A stretch of DNA of 64,000 nucleotides from Bradyrhizobium elkanii USDA 76 (GCF_023278185.1 NZ_CP066356.1:1232001-1296000); one strand, 5' to 3'. Shown: positions 45,058 through 54,565, numbered from the stretch's first letter. Numbers and translations are program-made. Notes: generated by a model not told the origin, from the letters alone.

Positions 45058-46970
45058 GTGCGCCGGGAGACCGGCAAGGAGGAGATGGTGAAAGTCCATT
45101 GCGATGAAGGTGTAGCGAACCACATCGGCCCCGAGCCGTGCGCAGGCGTCCGCGAGGGTGTCGGCGAAGCGTCGGTAGGGGAGCATGCAGGCCAGCCATT
45201 GAGCCGCGAAACAGTGTTATCTCGGGAGCCGACGCTGTCCAAAGAGCGGAAGGCAACATGGATGAGTGCGCAATTGCGAGCACCCGTCCAACCCGGCGTG
45301 GTCGTAGACCCTGGCATGCATGGAAGCTCCTTGTACGGGAACCGGGATATCTCCGGGTCGGCCATCTTCCTCCTCGGAGGAGGTGGTCCGCAGCGGGAAG
45401 GCGAGGAGCCGTAGCCGCTGATGCATGACACGGAGAAGTCTGACTCTGGCATAGTAGCTGAGAAGCCGACGAACAAAGCTGGATTACTGGCGGCGGAGTG
45501 GGCGGAGCCAAGGCCGGGGACCAAGGGAAACGCGGAACAGCAGCGCATGCACCGGACACAGGGCCGGGCTCGCATGACCCAGTCGCTGGACCGCGTACGG
45601 ACAGCCGCAAGGCTGAGGAAGAAGGACCGGTTCACCGCGCTCTTTCACCACATCAATGTCGATACACTGCGGGCGGCGTTCTTTGCGCTCAGGCGTAGGG
45701 CTGCTCCCGGAGTGGATGGCATGACGTGGCAGGACTACGAGGAAGATCTCGAGCCCCGGCTCGCCGATCTGCACAAACGGGTCCAACGAGGAACGTACCG
45801 CCCGCAACCGTCTCGCCGGACGTACATACCAAAAGCAGACGGCAAGCAGCGTCCGTTAGCGATCGCGGCTCTCGAAGACAAAATCGTCCAGGGGGCCACC
45901 GTCATCGTGCTCAACGCCATCTACGAAGGAGACTTCTGTGGCTTTTCCTACGGGTTTCGGCCCGGCAGAGGACCACATGATGCGTTGGACGCGCTCTGCA
46001 CAGCGATCGAGACGCGGCAGGTGAACTGGATCATTGACGCCGACATCCAAAATTTCTTTGGCGCAGTCAGTCAACCTTGGCTGGTTCGCTTCTTGGAACA
46101 TAGGATCGGCGACAAGCGCATCATCCGCCTCATTCAGAAATGGCTGAAGGCGGGTATTCTCGAAGACGGCGTCGTAACCGCTGATGACAGGGGAACGGGT
46201 CAAGGTTCGGTGATTTCACCGCTCCTTGGCAACATCTACCTGCACTACGCTCTCGACCTGTGGGCCAAACGCTGGCGACAGCGCGAGGTCTCCGGCGGCA
46301 TGATCATCGTGCGTTACGCGGACGATGTAGTAGTCGGCTTTGAGCGCGAGGATGACGCACGTCGTTTCCTTGACGCGATGCGCGCGAGACTGGAGGAGTT
46401 CGAGCTGACGCTCCATCCGGCCAAGACCCGCCTGATTGAGTTTGGTCGCCATGCGGCGGCTCAACGCAAGCAGCGCGGACTCGGAAAGCCGGAAACCTTT
46501 GCGTTCATGGGGTTCACGTTTATCTGCGGCAAATCACGCCGAGGGCGCTTCCAGCTTCAACGGAAGACCCGTGGCGACCGCATGCGAACCAAACTCCGCG
46601 AAATCAAGGAGGAGCTGAGGCGCCGAATGCACTGGCCGATCCCTGCACAGGGGAGATGGCTGAGGCAGGTCTTGACCGGCCACTTTGCGTACTTTGCTGT
46701 TCCGACGAATGGCCGAGCGCTCAATGCGTTTCGGTTCTACCTGACCGATCTCTGGAGGCGTACGCTTCGGCGGCGCAGTCAGCGGACCTGTCTGACCTGG
46801 GATCGCATAACGCAGATCACCGACGACTGGCTTCCCAAGGCTCGCATCCTTCATCCATGGCCGAAGCTGCGCTTCGCCGTCAAACACCCGAGGTAGGAGC
46901 CCGGTGCCTTAATTGGGCTCGCCGGGATCTGCGCGGGGGGCGCCCAGTGATGGGTGTCCCTACCGCGAAC
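45058..46970 (+). mobile_element. Group II intron
   Basis: Starts with the consensus GTGCG right after the IS701 left repeat. After the reverse-transcriptase gene comes a domain V-like hairpin from about 46897 (GAGCCCGGTGCCTTAATTGG...GCCGGGATC) and a domain VI hairpin (GCGCGGGGGGCGCCC ... CCGCG). The 3' end is placed at AAC 46968-46970. Total 1,913 nt. Confidence 0.85.
45421..46896 (+). CDS. ltrA: Group II intron reverse transcriptase/maturase
   Basis: 491 residues from ATG 45421, the usual start of this family (MHDTEKSDSGIVAEKPTNKA). RT blocks: RRAAPGVDGMTWQDYEEDLE, YIPKADGKQRPLAIAALEDK, FCGFSYGFRPGRGPHDALDA, QGSVISPLLGNIYLHYALDL and the catalytic YADD near residue 298. The maturase X domain follows (FMGFTFICGKSRRGRFQLQR; RWLRQVLTGHFAYFAVPTNG). 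No HNH endonuclease domain. Full length and free of stops, so mobility is plausible. Confidence 0.95.
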   Translation: MHDTEKSDSGIVAEKPTNKAGLLAAEWAEPRPGTKGNAEQQRMHRTQGRARMTQSLDRVRTAARLRKKDRFTALFHHINVDTLRAAFFALRRRAAPGVDGMTWQDYEEDLEPRLADLHKRVQRGTYRPQPSRRTYIPKADGKQRPLAIAALEDKIVQGATVIVLNAIYEGDFCGFSYGFRPGRGPHDALDALCTAIETRQVNWIIDADIQNFFGAVSQPWLVRFLEHRIGDKRIIRLIQKWLKAGILEDGVVTADDRGTGQGSVISPLLGNIYLHYALDLWAKRWRQREVSGGMIIVRYADDVVVGFEREDDARRFLDAMRARLEEFELTLHPAKTRLIEFGRHAAAQRKQRGLGKPETFAFMGFTFICGKSRRGRFQLQRKTRGDRMRTKLREIKEELRRRMHWPIPAQGRWLRQVLTGHFAYFAVPTNGRALNAFRFYLTDLWRRTLRRRSQRTCLTWDRITQITDDWLPKARILHPWPKLRFAVKHPR

Positions 46971-47049
46971 AGATTATTTGATTTTGCCGCGTTTTATAGG
47001 ATTGAACGAAGCCGCTGGCGCGGCATGTAGGGAGGCATGGCAAGGATTG

Positions 47050-47103
47050 CCTCCTGTCTGAGAGGATTGCGGGTTTTCGAAGCCCAACCCTTTAGACAGG
47101 AGG
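47050..47103. repeat. Subterminal hairpin of the IS91-like element
   Basis: CCTCCTGTCT and AGACAGGAGG pair perfectly over 10 bp just before the recombinase ATG (47111). The right arm contains the AGGAGG ribosome-binding site, so the hairpin could also block translation. Confidence 0.6.
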
Positions 47104-47110
47104 TTTTCCG

Positions 47111-47971
47111 ATGGCTGAGATCAGCCCACTTCGCCGCCGCATGATCGAGGACATGACGGTCCGCAATCTGTCACCGGCGACGCAGCAATCCTACCTCAAC
47201 GCCGTAGCGAAGTTGAGCCGATATTTCGGTCGTTCTCCCGACCGGCTCGACCTCGAGGATATCCGTGCCTTCCAGGTACATCTGGTTGCGACGGGGATGT
47301 CCTGGCCGGCACTGAACCAGATCGTCTGCGCACTGCGGTTCTTCTACGGTGTGACGCTTGGTCATGACACCGTTCCGGAGCGCATCGCCTATGCGCGTAA
47401 ACCGCGCAAACTACCGGTCGTGCTGAGCGCCGACGAGGTCGTACGCTTCCTGGAAGCAATCCCAAGCCTCAAGAGCCGTACCGCGTTGACCACCGTCTAT
47501 GCCGCAGGCTTGCGCGTATCGGAAGTGGTCCTCTTGAAGGTTGTCGACATTGATAGCCAACGGATGTTGATCCGGGTCGAGCACGGCAAGGGCGGCAAGG
47601 ACCGTTACGTTATGCTCTCGCCGCAGCTTTTGAGGATTCTGCGGACGTATTGGCGGCTCACTCGGCCAAAACGATGGCTATTTCCCGGCCGCGACGACGA
47701 GCGTCCGCTCGTCCCGAACGTGCTGCACGCCGCCTGCCGTTCAGCCTGTGCTGCGGCCGGCTTGAGCAAGTCGGTGACCGTGCATACGCTGCGGCACACA
47801 TTCGCGACCCATCTCCTGGAGAACGGGGCCGACGTGCGCATCATCCAGGTGCTGCTCGGCCATGCCAGTCTGGCCAGCACGGCGCGCTATACCCAAGTCG
47901 CCACAAAGACCATCAGCAATACGCCAAGTCCACTTGACTGGCTCCGCCTGGAGGTCGTGCCGCCCGGCTGA
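47111..47971 (+). CDS. Tyrosine recombinase of the IS91-like element
   Basis: 286 residues after AGGAGG. SAM-like N-terminal domain (MIEDMTVRNLSPATQQSYLN), catalytic domain with Arg in YAAGLRVSEVVLLKVVDID, then HTLRHTFATHLLENG (HxxR), LLGHASLASTARYTQ (GH and Tyr). All catalytic residues are present. It is an accessory of IS91-type elements and may resolve transposition intermediates. It is followed after 9 bp by the HUH transposase gene. Confidence 0.92.
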   Translation: MAEISPLRRRMIEDMTVRNLSPATQQSYLNAVAKLSRYFGRSPDRLDLEDIRAFQVHLVATGMSWPALNQIVCALRFFYGVTLGHDTVPERIAYARKPRKLPVVLSADEVVRFLEAIPSLKSRTALTTVYAAGLRVSEVVLLKVVDIDSQRMLIRVEHGKGGKDRYVMLSPQLLRILRTYWRLTRPKRWLFPGRDDERPLVPNVLHAACRSACAAAGLSKSVTVHTLRHTFATHLLENGADVRIIQVLLGHASLASTARYTQVATKTISNTPSPLDWLRLEVVPPG

Positions 47972-47980
47972 GCGGACCTG

Positions 47981-49154
47981 ATGGCTCCGATTCTGGAGGT
48001 GGCGGATATCTTCCGCCGCTACGGCGAAGCGTTTCGGCAAGCCCGTGCCGAGCATTTGGGCCGCGTCGAGCGGCGCGTCATGGGCGCGATCACGGCATGC
48101 GGCAGTGCTCGGCGGCCACGTCGAGCAGTGCGACGACTGCGGCGCCACACGGATCGCCTACAACTCCTGTCGCAATCGGCACTGTCCGAAGTGCCAGGGC
48201 GCGGCGCGCGCGCAATGGCTTGCCGAGCGGCAAGCCGAGCTCCTTCCCGTGCCGTATTTCCACGTCGTCTTCACCATGCCGGCCTCCGCCGCGGAGATCG
48301 CCTTCCAGAACAAGGCCGTCATCTATGCCATCCTGTTCCGCTGCGCTACCGAGACGCTCACCACCATCGCGGCCGACCCCAAGCACCTCGGCGCCCAGCT
48401 CGGCGTGACCGCCGTCCTCCATACCTGGGGCCAGACCCTGCAACACCATCCGCATCTCCACTGTGTCGTGCCTGGTGGTGGACCTTCGCCCGACGGCATC
48501 CGCTGGGTCGCTTGCCGGCCCGGCTTCTTCCTGCCGGTGCGCGTCCTCTCTCAACTGTTCCGCCGCCTGTTTCTGCAAGAGCTGCAAGCTGCCTTCGTGG
48601 CTGGCCAGTTGGGCTTTTTTGGTGATCTCGCCCGTCTCGCCGATCCCGCCGCGTTTACCCAGCGGCTCGATCAGCTCCGTCGGACCGACTGGGTCGTCTA
48701 CGCCAAGCCGCCATTCGGTGGGCCCGAACAGGTGCTGGCTTATCTCGGCCGCTATACGCATCGCGTCGCCATCGCCAACAGCCGGCTGATCTCACTCGCC
48801 GATGGGAAGGTGAGCTTTTCCTGGAAGGACTATCGGCAGAATCGCAAGGCCAAAGTGATGACGCTTGATGCCGATGAGTTCATGCGTCGCTTTCTCCTGC
48901 ACACCCTGCCGGACGGCTTTCACCGCATCCGCCACTATGGCTTTCTCGCCAATGGCGGACGCAACGATAAAATCGTCCTCTGCCGTCAACTCCTTGACGT
49001 CCGCAACGCTCCGGCTGATCAAGAAGCCGGCGGCGATCCCCTCGTCAAATGCGAGATCCCGGTCCGCCCGCATTGCGGCGGCACCATGCGGCGCATCGAC
49101 GTCGTCCCGCAAGCCTGCGCGCGCGACCATCCGTTTCGTTGTGACACGTCATGA
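47981..49154 (+). pseudogene. IS91-family HUH transposase, frameshifted
   Basis: ATG 47981 begins MAPILEVADIFRRYGEAFRQ, then leaves frame near 48100 (CACGGCATGCGGCAG). The second frame (to 49154) holds the zinc-finger block HVEQCDDCGATRIAYNSCRN, the HUH motif HPHLHCVVPGGG near its residue 140, and the catalytic Tyr in AYLGRYTHRVAIANSRLI. A few bases appear lost at the joint. Repaired it would be about 390 aa. As read it is probably inactive. Confidence 0.85.
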
Positions 49155-49443
49155 CCAGCGCCTGCATCATCCACCCCTTCCGTGATCACCTTCGCGGTGG
49201 CAACGTCCGATGTCGCCGTGGCCGCGCTCGTCACCACTCACCCCGTCAGTCATGCGGCCGCGCATCCCAGCACAGCAAATCGCTCGCGGCATCGTGCTCT
49301 CGGACCGAGCAATGGCGCCGCTCACGTCCGATCAATCACTCGCCGACGCACGGCCGCCACAGGCGCGCCTTCTCCGCAGTTGCTCCGGCTGCACTATCCC
49401 CATAGCGCCCACAACTCCGCGGCTTCGTTCAATCCGGCTTCTA

Positions 49444-49497
49444 TGAGGTCGCACGCGCCACCGCGTACGCGGCTCGCGCCTGCTACGCGACCTCACA
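49444..49497. repeat. Long inverted repeat between IS91-like end and IS701 transposase
   Basis: TGAGGTCGC near 49444 is matched by GCGACCTCA near 49487, enclosing GC-rich secondary dyads. It lies within the original left part of the IS701-like element, probably protecting the IS from read-through. Confidence 0.5.
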
Positions 49498-49564
49498 GAA
49501 CCCTCAAGATTCCCGAATCGATTTTTCAATGATTCATGGGTGGTCGGCTCTTGGAGGGCTGACC

Positions 49565-50910
49565 ATGGCGGGATGGGAAGACGAACTCGAACGCTGGCTA
49601 ATGCCGTTCTTGGACCGGCTGGGTCATAAGACCCGACAGCGGATGTGTCCTGTATGTTGCGGGATTGATCGGTCCTGGCGATCGCAAGAGCGTTCAGCCG
49701 ATGGCGGAACGCCTTGCCACGAGCAACTACGACCAGTTGCACCATTTCATTGCGGACGGTGTCTGGGACGCGACGCCGCTGGAGACAGAGCTGCTCAACC
49801 AGGCAGACCGACTTGTCGGCGGCAGGGATGCGGTGTTGGTTATCGATGACACCTCACTGCCGAAGAAGGGTGAGCGCTCGGTCGGTGTTGCGGCTCAATA
49901 CGCGTCGGCTCTCGGTAAAACGGCAAATTGCCAGACGCTGGTGTCTTTAACGCTTGCGCGCGGCGAAGTGCCAGTGATGGTCGCGTTACGTCTCTTTCTG
50001 CCTGACAGTTGGACGAGCGACTTGTCTCGTTTGAAGCGCGCTCGCGTGCCAGTCGAACACCGAACGCCACGGTCCAAGCCGGAGATTGCTTTGGCCGAGA
50101 TTGACCGCGCGATGGCAGCCAACCTGCGCTTTGGATGTGTGCCGGCGGATGCAGGATACGGCCTCAGCGCACCGTTTCGACAAGGGCTAACAGAGCGCGG
50201 GTTGGCCTGGGCGGTCGGTATCCCTCGTCACCAGAAAGTGTATCCGGTCGATGTGAAGCTCATTTGGCCGATCACCAAAGTCCGTGGCAAACCACGAAAG
50301 CACTACGTGCCCGATATCTTATCGATTGCGGCAGAACAAATGCTGGCCAGCGCCAAATGGAAAACCGTGAGTTGGCGTAGCGGGACGAAAGGTCGGCTCA
50401 AAGCCCGATTTGCTGCTCTCCGTGTCCGGACCGCCGACGGCCCTGCGCAGCGGATATGGGATAAAGGCCAGCAGCATCTACCAGGTGACGAAGCTTGGCT
50501 CATTGGCGAGCAACGTGCCTCCGGGGAGAAGAAATACTATCTCGCCAATCTTCCAGCGGCGACGGATCTGCGCACGCTGGCCGCCACCATCAAGGCACGG
50601 TGGATTTGTGAGCAGGCGCATCAGCAGTTGAAGGAGGAGCTTGGACTTGATCACTTCGAAGGGCGATCATGGCAAGGTCTTCATCGCCACGCCCTGATGA
50701 CAATGATTGCCTACGCCTTTCTGCAACATCGCCGCCTCGCATACGCGGGGCGGAAAAAAAAGAATCAACGGGCCTCCGCCTCAGCCAACCATGCCCGCCG
50801 TACGTCACGCCATCGTTGATCTCATCCTTCGGCCGCCGCCTCAGCAGTGCCCATATTGCCGAAAGCAAATCCCCGAAAAACAGTGGCGCAAACACATTCT
50901 GCCAAAGTAG
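49565..50910 (+). pseudogene. IS701-family transposase, frameshifted twice
   Basis: ATG 49565 starts MAGWEDELERWLMPFLDRLG. At about 49655 the frame is lost; two missing bases would restore PVYVAGLIGPGDRKSVQPMA and the rest. DDE features: VLVIDDTSLPKKGERSVGVA (first Asp), PADAGYGLSAPFRQGLTERG (second Asp), EQAHQQLKEELGLDHFEGRS (Glu). After FLQHRRLAYAG an A8 run (50754-50761) shifts the frame again; with seven A it continues INGPPPQPTMPAVRHAIVDL to TAG 50910. The A8 site might be slippage rather than mutation. Confidence 0.85.
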
Positions 50911-50916
50911 TGCTAG
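50902..50916. repeat. Right end of the IS701-like element (terminal repeat + CTAG)
   Basis: CCAAAGTAGTGCTAG, perfect inverse of 45043-45057. CTAG 50913-50916 is the right target duplication. Confidence 0.82.
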
Positions 50917-51221
50917 TGGCTTGGAATGTGCGTCGGATTCGGGCGAAACGCGGTATTTCCCAAGAGAGATTGGCTTACCAAGCCGGGATTGACCGCTCTT
51001 ACATGGCCAGTCTTGAGCGGCAATCGAAAAATCCGACAATTGATCTCCTCGATCGCATCGCCGAAACGCTGGGCGTTCATTTGTCCGAATTCTTTGCTCG
51101 GCCGTCCAAACATGCGGTGTCTTGCAAGACCTCGCCTAAACGCCGTAAGTCAGCGCGTCTCGGCAAGCCGCGTGTCCAAAAGAACAAACGCAACGGTCCG
51201 ACGCCACAGAATTTCGAATGA
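50913..51221 (+). pseudogene. XRE-family regulator, cut off from its start by the IS701-like element
   Basis: Codons continue from 45028-45046: MKTRAL + VAWNVRRIRAKRGISQERLA, YQAGIDRSYMASLERQSKNP, LLDRIAETLGVHLSEFF. This is a standard HTH_3 regulator of about 108 residues with a basic C-terminal tail (KTSPKRRKSARLGKPRVQKN). As it stands, translation could begin only at the GTG at 50910, which the IS stop codon overlaps (TAGTG), so some near-full-length product is conceivable. The DNA target is unknown. Confidence 0.8.
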
Positions 51222-51350
51222 GGCCTCGGCGAGAAGCTTGGAGCCCGAACAGATCGGGCGCCGGCTTTCGCACCAGCCGATGCACGCCCGCGTAGGCTAT
51301 CAACTCGCGGCCTTGAACCGGCAACCCTCGATATCACTGGTGAGCCAGCT

Positions 51351-51487
51351 ACGCTGGCGAGGCTACAGGCACGCAGCAGCGGCTCCTCGTCGACCTTGAA
51401 CCCGATCATGGCGAATTCGCCGCTGCGGAAGCGGAACGACGAATCCCGCGTGGTGGTGAAGCTGAAGAGATTGTCGGCCCAGTGGGG
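51351..51487 (-). pseudogene. Fragment of ferredoxin-NADP reductase gene
   Basis: Leftward reading gives HWADNLFSFTTTRDSSFRFR then SGEFAMIGFKVDEEPLLRA and CSLAS. This matches the FAD-binding N-terminal part of bacterial Fpr-type ferredoxin-NADP reductases (normally LFSFTTTRDP..FRFRNGEF..G...LLRAYSLAS). Both ends are missing; downstream sequence is unrelated. Confidence 0.72.
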
Positions 51488-51917
51488 GCTACTAAGCTAT
51501 GAAGATGGAGATGCGGGCGGCAATACGGAATCCCTGATACCGGCGAATGGATCCAGCATGTCTCGCCTACTGGGACACGATCTTCGGCGGTTACTTCTCG
51601 TCCTATGGCGCCATCTTTGACGCCACGACAAAGGCGTGCCGATGGTGTCTGTGTCGACTACTATACCGCATTCCAGAGCGACCAGTTTGGCCAGTGTCGA
51701 GCAAGCGGGGATGTTGCCTATCCCGCAACAGTGGGCAGTTAGGTGCTTACACCGAAGCGGCACCGCATTTTCTACATGATGAAAACTATCTGACAGGTTC
51801 CAAATATTGGCCGCCTACAAGATCTGGCAGGGGCCTAGCTTAGCCAGCTTATGTATATAGCGGAACCTCTGTCCCGCATTTTGCGCGGGGACACGCGGCA
51901 GGTAACGGAGGTCACAG
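51488..51917. other. 430-bp stretch without a recognisable gene
   Basis: Only short frames on both strands. The 30 bases before 51918 hold a good ribosome-binding site for the next gene; the rest looks like decayed sequence. Confidence 0.4.
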
Positions 51918-52241
51918 ATGGCATACAAGAAACTCATCAATCAAAGCGGCCTGACACTTACGGTGTTGCTCATCACGCGCGTTGGCTCAGAGCCGAACCA
52001 GTCCGGACAGATCGTCGCAACGGCGCTACCGGTGGGTGGCAAGCAGACGATTGAGTACGGCAGTGCGCAGAATCCCTTCCTCAACGGGCTCGTGATTTCC
52101 TCATCTTCCGATGGCGCGTTTTCGAACGGGTCGCAGATCGTGACGACTCGGGGCAGCAGCTGGGATACTGTCCTGAACACGCACGATACCCTTACCTTTA
52201 GCGGAGCGGGTGGGCTGAACGTGGTGGGCTCGAACATATAA
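51918..52241 (+). CDS. Hypothetical protein (107 aa), Ser/Gly/Thr-rich
   Basis: ATG 51918 follows ACGGAGGTCACAG, a strong ribosome-binding site. The protein is beta-strand-rich (LTLTVLLITRVGSEPNQSGQ; KQTIEYGSAQNPFLNGLVIS; DTVLNTHDTLTFSGAGGLNV), has no signal peptide or Cys, and ends NVVGSNI. I do not recognise the family; it resembles small lectin-like or capsid-like beta sandwiches only in general pattern. Confidence 0.5.
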   Translation: MAYKKLINQSGLTLTVLLITRVGSEPNQSGQIVATALPVGGKQTIEYGSAQNPFLNGLVISSSSDGAFSNGSQIVTTRGSSWDTVLNTHDTLTFSGAGGLNVVGSNI

Positions 52242-52535
52242 CCCGCCACGGCACCGACGGTCCCGCGGTGGCGGACTTGGCCGCTCCTGGAGCCGATCCT
52301 GGCGGCGTCGCCGCCCTGCTCGGATGAGTGCAGCCGATGGACGGAAAGGCGACTCTTGTGACTTCGGCGCCCGTGCAGCGGTGATCACCCGTGCCGGGGT
52401 GTTGGATGACTTCGCCGGAGACGAACCATGATGCCTTCACTTTGGTTGTCCAACAGGACCCCAGGTGCTCTGAAGAAAGGCCCGCGAGTTCATGAAAGGA
52501 CCGCGCGGGATCATCATGGAATGACGGTATAGCAT

Positions 52536-53939
52536 ATGAGTACCAATCTTATGTTGCACGAGCCGCCCAACGCGCTGCGGCTGATCACACAGGCGTATAC
52601 GAGCCTTCTCATTATCGGCTTCGCCCTGCTGCCCACTCAGTTCATCGCTTACCTTTATTTCCAGCAGGATCCCGCGCTGAAGTTTGAAGACCACCTGTTC
52701 CACGAATTCGCCATCGCCGTCGCCACCCTCGAGGGGCTGTTCGTCACATATGTGACGTGGCGTTGCTATCGGTCTTCAGGCGAGCCGTTGTTGCGGTGGT
52801 TGACCCTTGGCTTTCTGGCCTTCGTGCTGATCTATTCGCTGCACGGCGCCTTCACCGGGATGGCACATCGCAATATTTGGCTGTTTCTGCTCTATGGGCC
52901 GGCGTCGCGTCTGGCGATGTCGATTTTGCTCTTCGTAGGGCTACTCAGCTACAACCAGCCGTCAGACGAGCTTGAGAAGCGCTCGGACACGCGCGCGTGG
53001 CTCATGTGGATTGGCCTGTTCCTTACGGTGGACCTAGCTGTCGCACTTGTCGCCTATTCACGCTATGCTGGGCATCCGGTGGTCCGCCTGTCCATGGAGG
53101 GCGGCGCATTGCTATTCAGCGCGCTGAACGTCGCGGCCTTGCTCATGCGACGGATTCACTCACCGCTGATGCTTGTTTTCGGCGTTTCTGTCACATGGTT
53201 TGCGTTATCGTCGCTCGCATTCATTTTGGCCGCGCCGTGGAATCATATGTGGTGGCTGGCTCACGCGATCTTTGCTGGCGGCTTTTTTCTGCTCAGTTAT
53301 GGCGTCGTCCGAGCTTTCCGAACAACGCAATCGTTCGCGACCATCTATAGCCAGGAAGAAATGACCGCCCGCCTGGCCAAATCGATGGCTGACACTCAAA
53401 AAGCACTCCAGCAAGTGCAAATGAGCAATCAAAGGTTGGAGCGGCTCGCCGCCACCGACCCACTAACCGGTGCCGGGAATCGGCGCCACTTCATCGAGCA
53501 TATCGGCGCAGAGATCGCGCGTGCCAAACGGACCGGTGCTCCATTGGCTCTGCTATCGCTCGATCTCGACCATTTCAAGGATATCAACGACTCGCGTGGT
53601 CACAGCGTCGGCGATGAGGTCCTGCGCGTATTCGTGCGAAAGTGCCTGGAGGCAATCCGGCCTTACGACTCTGTCGCGCGCGTCGGCGGTGAAGAATTCA
53701 TGGTACTGCTGCCGGGGGCGACGCTCGACGCGGCTTGCGCGGTCGCCGAGCGCCTTCGGTCGGCCATCGAACGCACCGCATTCGACGTCGGAGCCGAACC
53801 GTCGGTCGGCGTCACCATCAGTGTTGGAGTGTCGGAGTTCGGGCGCGATGGAGACACGCTCGACGGGTTCTTGAACGTCGCCGACCAGCGACTCTATCGT
53901 GCAAAATTTGAAGGTCGCAACCGCGTGGTTGTCGCCTAG
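52536..53939 (+). CDS. Membrane-bound diguanylate cyclase
   Basis: 467 residues. Seven to eight N-terminal membrane segments (SLLIIGFALLPTQFIAYLYF; LTLGFLAFVLIYSLHGAF; IGLFLTVDLAVALVAYSRYA; WLAHAIFAGGFFLLSYGVV), a MASE-like sensory region, a coiled-coil linker (MADTQKALQQVQMSNQRLER), then the GGDEF domain with active site ARVGGEEFMVLLPG near residue 385. The inhibitory RxxD (RPYD) is intact nine residues upstream. It should make c-di-GMP with product feedback. It may control the glucan synthase downstream. Confidence 0.9.
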   Translation: MSTNLMLHEPPNALRLITQAYTSLLIIGFALLPTQFIAYLYFQQDPALKFEDHLFHEFAIAVATLEGLFVTYVTWRCYRSSGEPLLRWLTLGFLAFVLIYSLHGAFTGMAHRNIWLFLLYGPASRLAMSILLFVGLLSYNQPSDELEKRSDTRAWLMWIGLFLTVDLAVALVAYSRYAGHPVVRLSMEGGALLFSALNVAALLMRRIHSPLMLVFGVSVTWFALSSLAFILAAPWNHMWWLAHAIFAGGFFLLSYGVVRAFRTTQSFATIYSQEEMTARLAKSMADTQKALQQVQMSNQRLERLAATDPLTGAGNRRHFIEHIGAEIARAKRTGAPLALLSLDLDHFKDINDSRGHSVGDEVLRVFVRKCLEAIRPYDSVARVGGEEFMVLLPGATLDAACAVAERLRSAIERTAFDVGAEPSVGVTISVGVSEFGRDGDTLDGFLNVADQRLYRAKFEGRNRVVVA

Positions 53940-54565
53940 GTTATCCTTCATCGCTCACTTCGTCTCTGGTGCTCTGGGCCCCGACGCCCGTTCTCGCTAT
54001 CATTCTCCGAGTCAAAGCCGCAACTCCACTAACAATTATTCGGTCATGGTCCATCCATTGCAACATTTGCAGGTAGATTCGCACCACAATAGGTTGCTGC
54101 CGGGAGCTGTCATGTCGTTGCTTGCTACAACAGCGCTTGACAACCATTGTTCCGTCGAGCGCTCAACTGGCAGCAGCCGCCGCACCTCGCCAAGGCGGCC
54201 GGCCCTTGGCGCGCGCCGCGATTACCGATCCGCTGGCCAGGCACTCGGCAGAATGTCGGGATCAGGGAGCACAACTGACAGGAACCTAGCGCCGATTGCT
54301 ATCCCACGTGAACTAGCGGCTCGCGCTCCAGGGTGTTCAAGTGGCAGATGTAACTCGTTGCTTCGGCCGCGCTAACGATGTGCGAACTTGCAGGTCGCTC
54401 GAACACAACTTCTGCCCGGCAACTATCGCTACCCGATGGCTCATTGCAGCTTCCGAAGCCGCAACTGAAGTTCGGCAATCGGCGCAACATCTGGTTCTCA
54501 GTTAACAACCGCGCTGCGGGCACCAACCTCACTGGATCACTCTACGTTGCGAAATTTCGACTGAG
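53940..54565. other. 626-bp intergenic region between the two c-di-GMP genes
   Basis: No gene seen; the GC content drops compared with flanking genes. It probably contains the promoter of the GGDEF-EAL gene, but no clear -35/-10 is offered. Confidence 0.4.

Larger units (their letters stand above)
47001..49433 (+). mobile_element. IS91-like element with tyrosine recombinase
   Basis: ATTGAACGAAGCCGC (47001-47015) and its exact inverse GCGGCTTCGTTCAAT (49419-49433) mark the ends. A CCTCCTGTCT / AGACAGGAGG hairpin lies in the leader (47050-47103). It carries a tyrosine recombinase gene and a frameshifted HUH transposase gene, the usual pair of this IS91 subgroup. Length about 2.4 kb. Confidence 0.75.
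45047..50912 (+). mobile_element. IS701-like element carrying nested insertions
   Basis: Bounded by CACTACTTTGG (45047-45057) and CCAAAGTAGTG (50902-50912), with CTAG outside both. Its own transposase occupies 49565-50910. A group II intron (45058-46970) and an IS91-like element (47001-49433) lie between its left repeat and the transposase. Without them it would be about 1.5 kb, usual for the IS701 family. Confidence 0.8.

Noticed and set aside
45047..50912. Possibility that the intron, IS91-like and IS701 genes are three independent neighbouring insertions
   Set aside because: The matching CTAG/CACTACTTTGG ends and the in-frame repair of the XRE gene show that they are nested in one target site.
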